Assembly (NCBI GenBank): GCA_964501315.1
Contig: CAZCSO010000012.1
Coordinates: 1 to 55,890, forward strand
Length of the DNA: 55,890 nucleotides
Reading direction: 5' to 3'
Source of the DNA: UBA5603 sp964501315
GTDB taxonomy: Bacteria; Bacillota_I; Bacilli_A; Izemoplasmatales; Hujiaoplasmataceae
Shown one piece after another: positions 43,702-52,264 of the stretch (positions are counted from its first letter, which is position 1; every line of letters begins with the position of its first letter). A program made the translations under genes and the position numbers. The notes below the pieces were generated by a model. That model had not been told where the DNA came from. It did no database searches and saw only the letters and a program-made list of their open reading frames with translations.

Positions 43702-43730
43702 TATTATACGGCAATCTGAAACCTTTGTGA
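43702..43730 (-). promoter_or_regulatory. Promoter of the alpha-glucosidase gene
   Basis: TTCACA (43725-43730), 17-bp spacer, TATAAT (43702-43707). Confidence 0.87.
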
Positions 43731-43743
43731 ATGAAGGAACCAT

Positions 43744-43757
43744 CAAAACCGTTTCCA
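43744..43757 (-). promoter_or_regulatory. CcpA/LacI-type operator upstream of alpha-glucosidase
   Basis: Minus-strand TGGAAACGGTTTTG shares the AAnCGnTT core of LacI-family operators. Its centre is 23 bp from the centre of the -35 box, the same distance as at malE. Confidence 0.5.
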
Positions 43758-43762
43758 CAAAT

Positions 43763-43787
43763 AAAAAAAAGGACCCGAAGGTCCTTT
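43763..43787 (-). terminator. Terminator of malE
   Basis: AAAGGACC / GGTCCTTT stem (43780-43787 with 43768-43775) with a UUCG loop on the minus strand, then a T-run. Confidence 0.92.
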
Positions 43788-43802
43788 ATGAAGCAAGAAA
43801 AC

Positions 43803-45278
43803 TTATTCAGCTTTGTTGTTGTCAGCAATCCATGTAGCAGCGGCAGCAACGATAGCAGTTTGAGCAGCAGCGGGTGTTAAGGTTCCATCATACACTTCTC
43901 TTTGAGCAGCGGTAATACCACTGTTGTAAAGAACGTTGACAGCCAAAACGGTTCCGAGCGGCAATTTAGCAGCTGGTTCGTTGAATCCGAAGCCAAGAGC
44001 AGCACCAAATTGGACTTTATTATCGGACAATGTCGGCGGGATTAAGTCTGAATCTGGTTCTAATGCTAACAAGTAAGAAGAATTGTCAGAAATGACACCC
44101 ATTCCACCAGCGGTGTAAATCCATTTTAATACGGTAACCGTAGCACCAGGTGCATCGGTGTAAGCATTAACGGCAAAACCTTTGGTTTTTACGATTGGAC
44201 GTAATTGAATGTCATTGTACGTTGGCATTTTGGAGAATACGAAATCAGAATTGTAGGTATTTTCGTTCGTGTCAACATCCATCCAAGTACCGACTAAGCC
44301 AAATGGGTATTCGTTCTTTAAGAAGTTATCCCAACGCCATCCCATGGAAGCAGCGGCCAATTTGGTCGTTCCATCGGTTTGGAAGCTCATGTCATGAGTA
44401 CTAAATTCTTTAATGAAGTTTAATCCAGCTAAGAATTCGTCGGTATCAAATCCTGGTTCAGCGTAATTAGCTTCTGGGAATAATTCAAATCCGCCAGCAC
44501 TGTAAGCTGAGTAGTTGGACCATTCTTGGTCTAAGCAAAGTGGATAAATTTCATAAATCGTTTGCGTGGTAGCAGCTGCATCGCCGTCTTTGGTATATTC
44601 AAAGGTCAAGCGGCCAGTTAAGCCATCAGCGATTGCGAAGATTTCTTCCCAAGTGTCAAATGCATCGGGGAGATTGTCGCCATCCGTGTCCGTTAACGTA
44701 ATGTCTAATTGGCCATCAGCGATTAAGTATTCTAACATTGTCTTGTTCCAAGCAAATGCCATACCATCATAAACAGCGGGTAAGTAGTGAACTTTGTCAC
44801 CGCTATTGACAGCGTTTTTAGCAGTTTGAAGAACGTCGTTTTCGATAACGTCAGCCATGTAGTTGTCGATATCTAAGAAGTTAACTTCGCGGCCTACAGA
44901 GCCTGATCCAATAATAATCATAGCGTCTGGAGCAGCTTCTTTCATCGTTACAACACCGGTAACACCACTGCTTTCGCCATCCGATGCTTCATAGACGACT
45001 GCGTCGACTAATCCAGCAAGATCTGGGTAAGCAGCATCCCAAGCAGCTTCGAGGGGAGCGGTCATAGCAGCGACGTCAACGCCGATTTGAACGACAACTT
45101 TGTCGCCATCTTCGTCAACTTCCCATTCAATGTCGCCATTGTTATACACGCAGATACCATTGGCATCGATGTCGCATACTTCTTCAGTGGTCGTCGTTGT
45201 GGTCGTCGTTTTTTCTGTACAAGCTACCAATACAGCAGCAAGTGTGAAGACTAAAAGTAAACTTAAAATCTTTTTCAT
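43803..45278 (-). CDS. malE: Maltose/maltodextrin-binding lipoprotein
   Basis: 491 residues. Lipobox LVAC (Cys20) is followed by a run of eight Thr, a flexible tether. The core resembles extracellular solute-binding family 1 proteins of the sugar group. A DTDGDNLPDAFD loop at about 197-208 has the Asp spacing of a calcium site, an insertion not usual in MalE. The upstream frame is open to 45413, but AAGGAGG and the signal peptide set the ATG at 45278. It has its own promoter and operator. Confidence 0.85.
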   Translation of the reverse strand: MKKILSLLLVFTLAAVLVACTEKTTTTTTTTEEVCDIDANGICVYNNGDIEWEVDEDGDKVVVQIGVDVAAMTAPLEAAWDAAYPDLAGLVDAVVYEASDGESSGVTGVVTMKEAAPDAMIIIGSGSVGREVNFLDIDNYMADVIENDVLQTAKNAVNSGDKVHYLPAVYDGMAFAWNKTMLEYLIADGQLDITLTDTDGDNLPDAFDTWEEIFAIADGLTGRLTFEYTKDGDAAATTQTIYEIYPLCLDQEWSNYSAYSAGGFELFPEANYAEPGFDTDEFLAGLNFIKEFSTHDMSFQTDGTTKLAAASMGWRWDNFLKNEYPFGLVGTWMDVDTNENTYNSDFVFSKMPTYNDIQLRPIVKTKGFAVNAYTDAPGATVTVLKWIYTAGGMGVISDNSSYLLALEPDSDLIPPTLSDNKVQFGAALGFGFNEPAAKLPLGTVLAVNVLYNSGITAAQREVYDGTLTPAAAQTAIVAAAATWIADNNKAE

Positions 45279-45312
45279 TTTATTCCTCCTTAAAATATTT
45301 AAAAGCAAATTT

Positions 45313-45341
45313 ATAATATCATTATAATTCGTAAACTTCAA
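45313..45341 (-). promoter_or_regulatory. Promoter of malE
   Basis: TTGAAG (45336-45341), 17-bp spacer, TATTAT (45313-45318). Confidence 0.6.
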
Positions 45342-45346
45342 TTTAC
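45331..45346. repeat. Inverted repeat over the malE -35 box
   Basis: GTAAA-N6-TTTAC encloses the -35 hexamer exactly. It could be a repressor site. Confidence 0.4.
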
Positions 45347-45354
45347 TTACATAA

Positions 45355-45368
45355 CGTAACCGCTTACA
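45355..45368 (-). promoter_or_regulatory. CcpA (cre)/LacI-type operator upstream of malE
   Basis: Minus-strand TGTAAGCGGTTACG, with flanks, matches the cre consensus WTGNAANCGNWNNCWW with one mismatch. Its centre lies 23 bp from the -35 centre, near -57 from the likely transcription start. Upstream cre sites around this distance are known to activate, as at ackA of Bacillus. Confidence 0.6.
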
Positions 45369-45394
45369 TATTTCACAATATATTAAAAAATAAA

Positions 45395-45431
45395 CGATAT
45401 ATAGAATAATCATAGATTACCGTATATATCG
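45395..45431. repeat. Large inverted repeat between the DUF1189 gene and malE
   Basis: CGATATATA and its complement (45395-45403, 45423-45431) with 19 bases between. It lies downstream of the DUF1189 gene stop and upstream of the malE promoter. No T-run follows. Confidence 0.5.
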
Positions 45432-45471
45432 CTTATGCTTAAAAATGGGTCTTTTTCCGAGAAAAACGGGA

Positions 45472-46326
45472 TTAATAGGTTTCGTCGGAGTTATTGATTT
45501 TTGTATAAAGGATAATGATTCGAACGGCGTAGAGCGCAGACCACAGAATGGTACCAATCAACGTTGAAAATAAACCAACGATGGCCGCAATGATTGCCGG
45601 CCCGGTTATGCCAAAGATCGTATACTTTAACGATGAACTGTAATAGATTTTTTTGACCTGGCGTCTCAGGTTCGCTGCCATCAGTAAAAACGACATAATC
45701 AGCGCATAAAGTATTGTCTGCACAAACTGTGCCAAATAGATCATGGACAAATCGCCGGGGAGATCACTTTTTAAAATGCTGGTCAAAACCGTCTCGTTGA
45801 TGGTTCGATAAAACGTCGTATCATCGTAGTATTCCATTTCGAGATCAACGCGATTAATTTTTGAAAAATCCAAACCTTCTAAGAGACGATAAGAGCTGTC
45901 GATGGTGTAGTTGTTCCGTTCATCCTCGCTATCGATGTAATGCAAACTGACGCGGTGTTCATAAAAGATGATTCGCGATTCGTAGGCATTGATGCTTTCC
46001 AAGCTGGTTGGTAACAAATATAACTGATAACCATTGAGATTTAAAACGGTATCGTAAGGCTCAGATAAGACAAACGTCAGGTTTTCGATTTTCGCATTTA
46101 GTTCCAACTGATAGAGTTCCGTCAATGCGGTTTCAATGCCCGGCATGTAGTCAATGACGTCGCTGGCATCGGTTTTGGCTCTTGACATGAAAAAGGGAGC
46201 ACAGATTAACGAAATATTGAGGATAAAAATAAGCACTAGTTTTCCCATCGACCAACGATTGGTCTTTAACAACTCTTTGTTTGAAAATAAGACTTTAGGG
46301 AAAAAGGCATTCGAGGTATTCGGCAT
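45472..46326 (-). CDS. DUF1189 membrane protein of a maltodextrin operon (YvdJ-like)
   Basis: 284 residues. A first helix near 28-46, an extracytoplasmic domain of about 150 residues, then three further helices in the C-terminal 90 residues. This is the layout of the DUF1189 family, whose members sit in maltodextrin operons (YvdJ in Bacillus mdx). Exact role is unknown; it may assist the permease. It follows malG after a hairpin that could lower its expression. Confidence 0.75.
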   Translation of the reverse strand: MPNTSNAFFPKVLFSNKELLKTNRWSMGKLVLIFILNISLICAPFFMSRAKTDASDVIDYMPGIETALTELYQLELNAKIENLTFVLSEPYDTVLNLNGYQLYLLPTSLESINAYESRIIFYEHRVSLHYIDSEDERNNYTIDSSYRLLEGLDFSKINRVDLEMEYYDDTTFYRTINETVLTSILKSDLPGDLSMIYLAQFVQTILYALIMSFLLMAANLRRQVKKIYYSSSLKYTIFGITGPAIIAAIVGLFSTLIGTILWSALYAVRIIILYTKINNSDETY

Positions 46327-46343
46327 GTAAATTCTCCTTATAT

Positions 46344-46367
46344 GAAAAATGCGCAGTTATGCGCATT
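46344..46367 (-). terminator. Weak terminator between malG and the DUF1189 gene
   Basis: AATGCGCA / TGCGCATT (46360-46367 with 46348-46355) with a 4-nt loop; only five Ts follow. Possibly partial read-through. Confidence 0.6.
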
Positions 46368-46370
46368 TAA

Positions 46371-47447
46371 TCATCCTTTTTCGCCGCCGGAGGTTAATCC
46401 GAAGACAATGTACTTTTGCATGTAGATTTGAACGAGCATAATCGGTATGGCGATTAACAAAGCCCCAGCCATGAAGACGACCGGATTGTTAACGAGTGAG
46501 GAAACCGTACCGCCGATGTATTTGTATAAAATGACGCCGACCGTCGGCTTACCATTCATGATAATGGATGGCAAAATGTAATCGAGCCACGGTGACATGA
46601 AGGCGTTAACGGCAATGAATCCCATGATGGGAACGGCTAACGGAACGATGATTTTGACCAACACTTGAAGATTGGTCGCGCCATCGATTGCCGCCGCTTC
46701 ATCCAGCGATTTTGAGACGTTTCGCATGTATCCTCTGACAATGAAGGTGTTGTACGGAATTGCGCCAGCCACATAGATGAACGTGAGCGCTACCCAATTA
46801 TCGCGCCATCCAAAGGTTTCGAAAATCCCCAAAATGGCGATCATGCCCATGAAGGCCGGGAACATCTGCAAGGTCAAGAGCGTCAATAACGCCGCTTTCT
46901 TACCTTTAAACCGATAACGTGAGAAGGCAAATCCCGTTAACGACGAGAACGTCACGACCAACAAGGTATTGAGCGTCGCAACACCCAAGGTTCTGAAGAA
47001 GGCTTTCATGAAGTCAAAACTGGGTTCTAGGTTATACGACAGTAAGAACTGATAGGTGTTGAGTGAGTACTTTCTGAAATCAGGAACGAAGGGGAATAAT
47101 CCGTATTCGCCTACGGATCGTTCGGCACCCAGATACGTATCGACGACTTCCGTCAAGGCATTTTGGTTCGTCAAATTGTAGGTGACGGTTCCATCAGGAT
47201 TATTGATGATGGCTGCTACGTTGGTAAAGGCAGCCGTAACCAACCACATGATGGGAATCAATACGATGGCCACACAAATCAACAGGTATACATACGTGAT
47301 GATTCCGGTTATGAGTTTTTTAACGGTGAATCGGTGAACCAGATTGCGCCAAAAGGCTTTCCGTTGAATGCGCTTCTCTTGACGAATGGCCAACCGTTCT
47401 TTTTTTCGTTTATCCCACCAGGAATGGATTGAGTCTTTAAAAGTCAT
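46371..47447 (-). CDS. malG: Maltodextrin ABC permease, MalG-type
   Basis: 358 residues. A basic N-terminal extension precedes six helices; EAAAIDGATNLQVLVKIIVP is the EAA loop. An extracytoplasmic loop of about 85 residues follows the first helix. Its ribosome binding site GAGGAGG lies in the last codons of malF, a sign of coupled translation. Confidence 0.9.
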   Translation of the reverse strand: MTFKDSIHSWWDKRKKERLAIRQEKRIQRKAFWRNLVHRFTVKKLITGIITYVYLLICVAIVLIPIMWLVTAAFTNVAAIINNPDGTVTYNLTNQNALTEVVDTYLGAERSVGEYGLFPFVPDFRKYSLNTYQFLLSYNLEPSFDFMKAFFRTLGVATLNTLLVVTFSSLTGFAFSRYRFKGKKAALLTLLTLQMFPAFMGMIAILGIFETFGWRDNWVALTFIYVAGAIPYNTFIVRGYMRNVSKSLDEAAAIDGATNLQVLVKIIVPLAVPIMGFIAVNAFMSPWLDYILPSIIMNGKPTVGVILYKYIGGTVSSLVNNPVVFMAGALLIAIPIMLVQIYMQKYIVFGLTSGGEKG

Positions 47448-47449
47448 AA

Positions 47450-50230
47450 TTAATCCTCCTCCCAGAACGATTTAACCCTTGCGAGGTTATACACCGAAAA
47501 GATACCGACAATTAAGAAAATGATAATCGAATAGACTGCCGCAATGTTGTATTCGCGAATCGTCGTCAACATCGCTAATCGGTAAACCCATGAGATGAGA
47601 ATATCGTAGATGGACGGAGCACTGTTCGGAACCCCAATATTGGTATAGGCTCCCAGTTCCGTCCACGTATACGTGGCGGGTACCGATCCGGTCAGGAAGT
47701 AGATGACACCAAAGTTATTAAAGTTGTGCGTTAAGGTCGTGATAATAACGGGAGTGGTCGCCCTGAGTATCCACGGAATGGTAATGTACCTCGTCTTTTG
47801 TAAACTGGTTGCTCCGTCAATGTCGGCTGCTTCGTACATATCCGAAGGTATCGACGTCAAGGTACCGGTAATCAATAACATGAAGTAGGGATACCCAATC
47901 CAAAGGTTAATCACAATAATCAGCAAGCGCCCGAGTTTGTAGTTGACCAGACCAAACCATTGGATGTACTGACCTGAGAACGACCCGGCTGCTTCTTGCG
48001 AATACAAACCGAGCGATGCCAATACCCCTTTGATCTTCACCAACAAGTCGACACCACCAAATGAATCGATGATCTGATTGGCCAACCCCCCTTGTGCACT
48101 GAAAATATTCCTAAACATCAATAAGGTAACGAGTGAAGGAATCGCCCACGGAAGAATGAAGATCGTCCGCCAGAATTTTTTGGCGACGACGTACTTCGAC
48201 TGAATGATTAATGCTTGAATCATCCCCACAATATAACAGGTGAGCGATGCGGTAATCGCAAAGATTAACGTCCAAGCGAATACATTACCAAAGTATTTGT
48301 AGTTAACACCGTTTCCAGCGAAGACTTCACTAAAACTGACCAATCCTTCCCACGTAATCAGCTTCTCAGGAACCGATATTTGCGAATTCCATGAGGAGAA
48401 GGCCGTTAAGAAGGAGAATAAGAACGGAATTAACGTAAAGAACGCAATCAATAAGAACGTTGGTATGACGATAATGTACGAGAAATAACTATCCCAGATA
48501 CGCCGTATGAACTTCTTCGGTGTTTCGATGACACCCGTATCTTCCGTCATTATCTGCGTTTTGTAGGCATCGGATACGTTGCCAATCCAAATGATCACCA
48601 GAATTAATACGACAACCAATACGATAACGCCATTGGTTAACAGGCTTGTTGAGTTATCCGCTTCAACCCAAGCAGGATAATCCATTTGGGTGGAAGCACG
48701 GCTAACGATGACCGGCCATCCACGATACCAAGTAGCTTCACCATTCACTTTGGTTGGAATTCTTCCTAATGTAAATAATCCCCACAATCCGCGTGTGAAC
48801 CATCCGCCGTAATCTCTAAAGAAATAAAGTCGGTCCGTTGCATTATCGGCTTGTACGCCTAATACTTGACGGTAAATGCCGGCTGCAATCTTGAGATCAA
48901 TCTGATTCGGTGTAATGCTAAATTCATCGATTAACCGATAAAATGAGTCATTTTTCGCATAATAAGTTTGAAAGAAACGTCCACCTTCGGCGACGTCTTC
49001 AGCCGTCAGTGTGTACTTTGCCGTCATGCCGGCGGTATAGGATGATCCAAAGAACAATCCTTCATCCGCCACATCGGCAGCCTTTAATAACACGGGACGA
49101 TTGATGCCATCGGCACTGATGATATCCGTCGCTGCCCGAGGACTTTGATAATACGAAGCACCGCTCGATACATTAGCGCTGGTCAACTGACGGTATTCGT
49201 TTTTGGTGGAATCCCAAACAACGTCGCCGGCAATTCGGAAATTGCCATCAGGAACCGTAAGCATGGTGCCATTGAGAACGTCACCAGCGATTAAATAACC
49301 CGCATAATCGTCCACATTGGATGCATCCAATGTAACATAAACGATATCGCCAACGGCTTTTCCAGATCCTTCGTACAAACCGCCGCTGGCTAAATCGTCG
49401 TCGGTAATAACGTGTTTAATTATGTTGCCAACGACGCGATCGGTTTCAAAATACGTTCCTTGTGGTAACAAATCGGCTGCGGTGACAATATACGATACCA
49501 AATCACCCGCTTTTCGATACGTTTGGAAGTATTCGCCACCCGTAGATACGTCAGCGGTGGTTAATTTATACAATGCAATATCGCCAATTTCGTAATACGT
49601 GTTGTAATAATCCCCGTCTTCGGCGACATCGGTGGTTGTCAATAAATACGGAATTTCATCTTCCGTTCCGGTAATGTCACCTACCAGATAAACACTTTGG
49701 TAGTAGGCACCACTAGCCGATACATCATTATCCGATAGTACGACATAACCTTCATCGGTTAATACGAAGTCACCCGATTTACGGAACTCTTGATAATAAG
49801 CTCCTTCTTCAGCAACATCTTCTTCGGTCACAAAATAGCCGTTGACAATGGTTCCGTCGGTCCGGTATTTTTCAAAGAAGGTACCGCCTTCAATCATCTC
49901 TTGAGTGACGATGGGATAATCCTTCAGTTCTTGAAAGGCTTTGAAGTAACGACTGGTAGCCAGTTCAATGGTCAACACTAAAACAAAGAATACAAAAAAG
50001 GGAATGGCTTTGTACCATTGTTTGTTTTTTAGTTGCCCCCATCCAGGAATAAAGAACGATCGTAGCCCTCTTCGGAACGCTACGGGATGAGCTTTCCAAT
50101 GATTGACTTTTTTGACGGTTTTCACGCCAAGATTTTTAAAAAAATGACCGATAGCATAAATGGTGTGTCGATAGATCCACTTCAGAATATTGAGGAGAAA
50201 TGGTCCCAGTTTGAATGGTTCTTTTTGCAT
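47450..50230 (-). CDS. malF: Maltodextrin ABC permease, MalF-type, with extracellular repeat domain
   Basis: 926 residues, nearly double most MalF. Order: amphipathic basic N-terminus with FFIPGWGQLKNKQ (55-70); first membrane helix (74-91); extracytoplasmic region to about 530 with repeats at about 107-430; second helix (533-550); then the MalF core of six helices from about 583 with EAADIDGATSLQKTRYITIP. The ATG at 50230 has AAAGGAG; further upstream codons lack a site. E. coli MalF has a 180-residue loop that contacts MalE. Here the outer domain is larger, in a different place and repetitive. Confidence 0.88.
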   Translation of the reverse strand: MQKEPFKLGPFLLNILKWIYRHTIYAIGHFFKNLGVKTVKKVNHWKAHPVAFRRGLRSFFIPGWGQLKNKQWYKAIPFFVFFVLVLTIELATSRYFKAFQELKDYPIVTQEMIEGGTFFEKYRTDGTIVNGYFVTEEDVAEEGAYYQEFRKSGDFVLTDEGYVVLSDNDVSASGAYYQSVYLVGDITGTEDEIPYLLTTTDVAEDGDYYNTYYEIGDIALYKLTTADVSTGGEYFQTYRKAGDLVSYIVTAADLLPQGTYFETDRVVGNIIKHVITDDDLASGGLYEGSGKAVGDIVYVTLDASNVDDYAGYLIAGDVLNGTMLTVPDGNFRIAGDVVWDSTKNEYRQLTSANVSSGASYYQSPRAATDIISADGINRPVLLKAADVADEGLFFGSSYTAGMTAKYTLTAEDVAEGGRFFQTYYAKNDSFYRLIDEFSITPNQIDLKIAAGIYRQVLGVQADNATDRLYFFRDYGGWFTRGLWGLFTLGRIPTKVNGEATWYRGWPVIVSRASTQMDYPAWVEADNSTSLLTNGVIVLVVVLILVIIWIGNVSDAYKTQIMTEDTGVIETPKKFIRRIWDSYFSYIIVIPTFLLIAFFTLIPFLFSFLTAFSSWNSQISVPEKLITWEGLVSFSEVFAGNGVNYKYFGNVFAWTLIFAITASLTCYIVGMIQALIIQSKYVVAKKFWRTIFILPWAIPSLVTLLMFRNIFSAQGGLANQIIDSFGGVDLLVKIKGVLASLGLYSQEAAGSFSGQYIQWFGLVNYKLGRLLIIVINLWIGYPYFMLLITGTLTSIPSDMYEAADIDGATSLQKTRYITIPWILRATTPVIITTLTHNFNNFGVIYFLTGSVPATYTWTELGAYTNIGVPNSAPSIYDILISWVYRLAMLTTIREYNIAAVYSIIIFLIVGIFSVYNLARVKSFWEED
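48941..49912 (-). repeat. Tandem protein repeats inside MalF (about ten units)
   Basis: Units of roughly 26-35 residues follow the pattern xLTxxDVAxxGxYYxTYxxxGDI. Clear copies begin near residues 133, 164, 196, 222, 248, 274, 349, 381 and 407 of MalF. DNA copies differ, so the repeats are old rather than recently amplified. Confidence 0.8.
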
Positions 50231-50261
50231 AGAAATCTCCTTTCTCACCTTATCATTTTTA

Positions 50262-50270
50262 ATGATACCA
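50262..50270 (-). promoter_or_regulatory. Extended -10 promoter of malF
   Basis: TGG-TATCAT on the minus strand; the -35 hexamer at the expected spacing is poor. Confidence 0.5.
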
Positions 50271-50285
50271 CACTTCAAATCAAAA

Positions 50286-50299
50286 TGTAATCGTTTTAG
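50286..50299. promoter_or_regulatory. CcpA/LacI-type operator in the malF/neopullulanase divergent region
   Basis: TGTAATCGTTTTAG on the plus strand has the AAnCGnTT core. It covers the malF -35 position and lies about 57 bp upstream of the other gene's -10. Confidence 0.45.
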
Positions 50300-50346
50300 T
50301 AATAAATAATGATGTGTAATTGGTTTCAAATACGTTAAAATATAAG

Positions 50347-50352
50347 TATAAT
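50347..50352 (+). promoter_or_regulatory. -10 box of the neopullulanase gene
   Basis: TATAAT, with only a weak -35 (TTTCAA at 50324-50329, 17-bp spacer). Confidence 0.55.
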
Positions 50353-50374
50353 GCCGGAAAGAGGAATGATAATT

Positions 50375-52192
50375 ATGGACAGAGCCAATTTTATTCATCA
50401 ACCAAAATCAGTAGACGCCTATGCCTACAATGAAACGACGTTTCATGTGCGACTGAAAAGTCGTCATGGTAGCTGCCATTCCATCCAACTTTTATGGGGC
50501 GATGGGTTTGAGTTTCGCTTTGAAGGTAATCTCCATAAATGGGTTTCACAACGCGTTGTTATGGAGAAGGTATACGAAACAAAAACCTACGATTACTGGT
50601 TTATCGCCATTCATCCTTTCCATAAACGCATCAAATACGGGTTTGTCATTGACGATGCGTATTTATTGACCAGCCGTGATTTGCTGCCGCTTTCCAAGTG
50701 GCCGACCATCACCTACGACAATCAATTCTGGCTCTATCAACTCTTTAACTTTCCTTGGATGAATGAAGCCGATTTGTTCAAAGCGCCCCAATGGGTTGAA
50801 TCAACCATTTGGTACCAAGTATTTCCCGATTCATTTCGAAAAGACCATTCTGATTTTTCCGATCATTTCACCCAGGAATCATTCTCGCCTTTTACAACCA
50901 AATTCCATGGTGGTACCCTTAAAGGCATCACCGAGAAACTCGATTATCTCGTTGATTTGGGGATTACGGGTATCTACCTGACACCCATTTTCGAGTCCCG
51001 TACGCAACACCGCTACGATACCGTCAATTATTTCGAAGTCGATTCGCGTTTGGGAACCAAAGCGGACTTAAAGGAACTCGTCGATTCGGCTCATCAACGC
51101 GGACTAAAGGTCATGCTGGATGCCGTCTTCAACCATACGTCGTATTACCATCCGTTCTTTCTGGATGTGGTTCGGCATCAAAAAGAATCGAAGTATTATC
51201 CCTATTATTGCTTCTTTCAAGATCCTCCCATCAATTTTGACGTCGATGAATCGCTAAATCCTGTCAATATGCGCGCCATTTATGAACGAATCCATACCGA
51301 AGGACCGTTCTTATCCTTTCATAGTTTCGCCTTTGGCCATGGGATGCCCAAGACCAACGTCGATTACCCACCCATGCGCCAGCATTTGCTGGATGCCGGC
51401 TGTTATTGGATTAAAGAATTCGATATTGATGGTTGGCGATTGGATGTGGCGAACGAAGTCAGCCATGATTTCTGGCGCGACTTTCGAAAAGCCTGTAAGG
51501 CAATCAAACCCGATTGCTTTATCTTAGGCGAAAACTGGTACGATTCGGAACCTTGGTTACGAGGCGATCAATTTGATGGATCCATGAACTTCGATTTAAT
51601 GTTTTCACTCGTGAGTTTTCTATCCGCAAAACCGCTGCTTCCGTATTCTGCCAATCAATTCAGAGACCAACTCATCGATTATGTGAGTCGTTATTCGCAT
51701 GCCGTTCTTCCTTATCAATTTAATCTTCTTGACTGTCATGATACCGAACGTTTTCTGTCCCTCGTCGACGGGAACCTGGATTTATTCAAACTGTCGTTTG
51801 TGTTGCTTTTTGCCTTACCCGGGGCACCCGTTATTTATTACGGTGATGAAATCGGCATCGGCGGTGAAGGCCCTAGAGGGAACCGAGAACCGATGATTTG
51901 GGATGAATCAAAACAAAACCGAGATCTGTTCGCCTTTTTTAAATCCTTAATAGCCATAAGAAAGCAAGAACCCAGTTTTTCGCAACCAAGTTTTGAACTT
52001 CCGAACCTGACCAATGATTCGGTTTTGACCCTCGTCAAAGGGCCGATGATCCTGTCGTTCAATCGCTCTGATCAAAAACAAACCATCGATTTGCCGTTTG
52101 CGTGTCAATACGATGTATGGAATCACAAAGATTTCAAGCATCCCATCGTTCAACGGACGCTTGCACCCTATGGCTTTTCAATTCTAAAATAA
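50375..52192 (+). CDS. Neopullulanase / cyclomaltodextrinase-type GH13 enzyme
   Basis: 605 residues. An N-terminal domain of about 120 residues precedes the catalytic barrel, as in GH13_20 enzymes. Catalytic residues: Asp in GWRLDVANEV, Glu in FILGENWYD, Asp in LLDCHDTERF. WYQVFPDSF and MLDAVFNHTSYYHPFF are family landmarks. No signal peptide, so it acts on imported maltodextrins or cyclodextrins. The ATG at 50375 has GAGG upstream; two earlier ATGs are badly spaced. Divergent from malFG. Confidence 0.9.
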   Translation: MDRANFIHQPKSVDAYAYNETTFHVRLKSRHGSCHSIQLLWGDGFEFRFEGNLHKWVSQRVVMEKVYETKTYDYWFIAIHPFHKRIKYGFVIDDAYLLTSRDLLPLSKWPTITYDNQFWLYQLFNFPWMNEADLFKAPQWVESTIWYQVFPDSFRKDHSDFSDHFTQESFSPFTTKFHGGTLKGITEKLDYLVDLGITGIYLTPIFESRTQHRYDTVNYFEVDSRLGTKADLKELVDSAHQRGLKVMLDAVFNHTSYYHPFFLDVVRHQKESKYYPYYCFFQDPPINFDVDESLNPVNMRAIYERIHTEGPFLSFHSFAFGHGMPKTNVDYPPMRQHLLDAGCYWIKEFDIDGWRLDVANEVSHDFWRDFRKACKAIKPDCFILGENWYDSEPWLRGDQFDGSMNFDLMFSLVSFLSAKPLLPYSANQFRDQLIDYVSRYSHAVLPYQFNLLDCHDTERFLSLVDGNLDLFKLSFVLLFALPGAPVIYYGDEIGIGGEGPRGNREPMIWDESKQNRDLFAFFKSLIAIRKQEPSFSQPSFELPNLTNDSVLTLVKGPMILSFNRSDQKQTIDLPFACQYDVWNHKDFKHPIVQRTLAPYGFSILK

Positions 52193-52227
52193 AAATCCTC
52201 AACTAATGGAGGATTCTTGAATCATTG

Positions 52228-52263
52228 ACTCGATTTCGAACACCGTTTGAATCGAGTTTTTTT
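52228..52263 (+). terminator. Terminator of the neopullulanase gene
   Basis: ACTCGATT / AATCGAGT (52228-52235 with 52250-52257), extra inner pairs, then seven Ts. Confidence 0.85.
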
Positions 52264-52264
52264 G

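Noticed and set aside
45279..45413. N-terminal extension of malE to 45413
   Set aside because: The ribosome binding site and lipoprotein signal peptide begin at 45278, and the extension covers the promoter and operator.
45441..45471. Terminator after the DUF1189 gene
   Set aside because: Only an AT-rich 6-bp stem (TTTTTC/GAAAAA) is present; too weak to claim.
52194..52215. AATCCTC/GAGGATT hairpin as a terminator of the neopullulanase gene
   Set aside because: No T-run follows; the hairpin at 52228-52257 with seven Ts is the better candidate.
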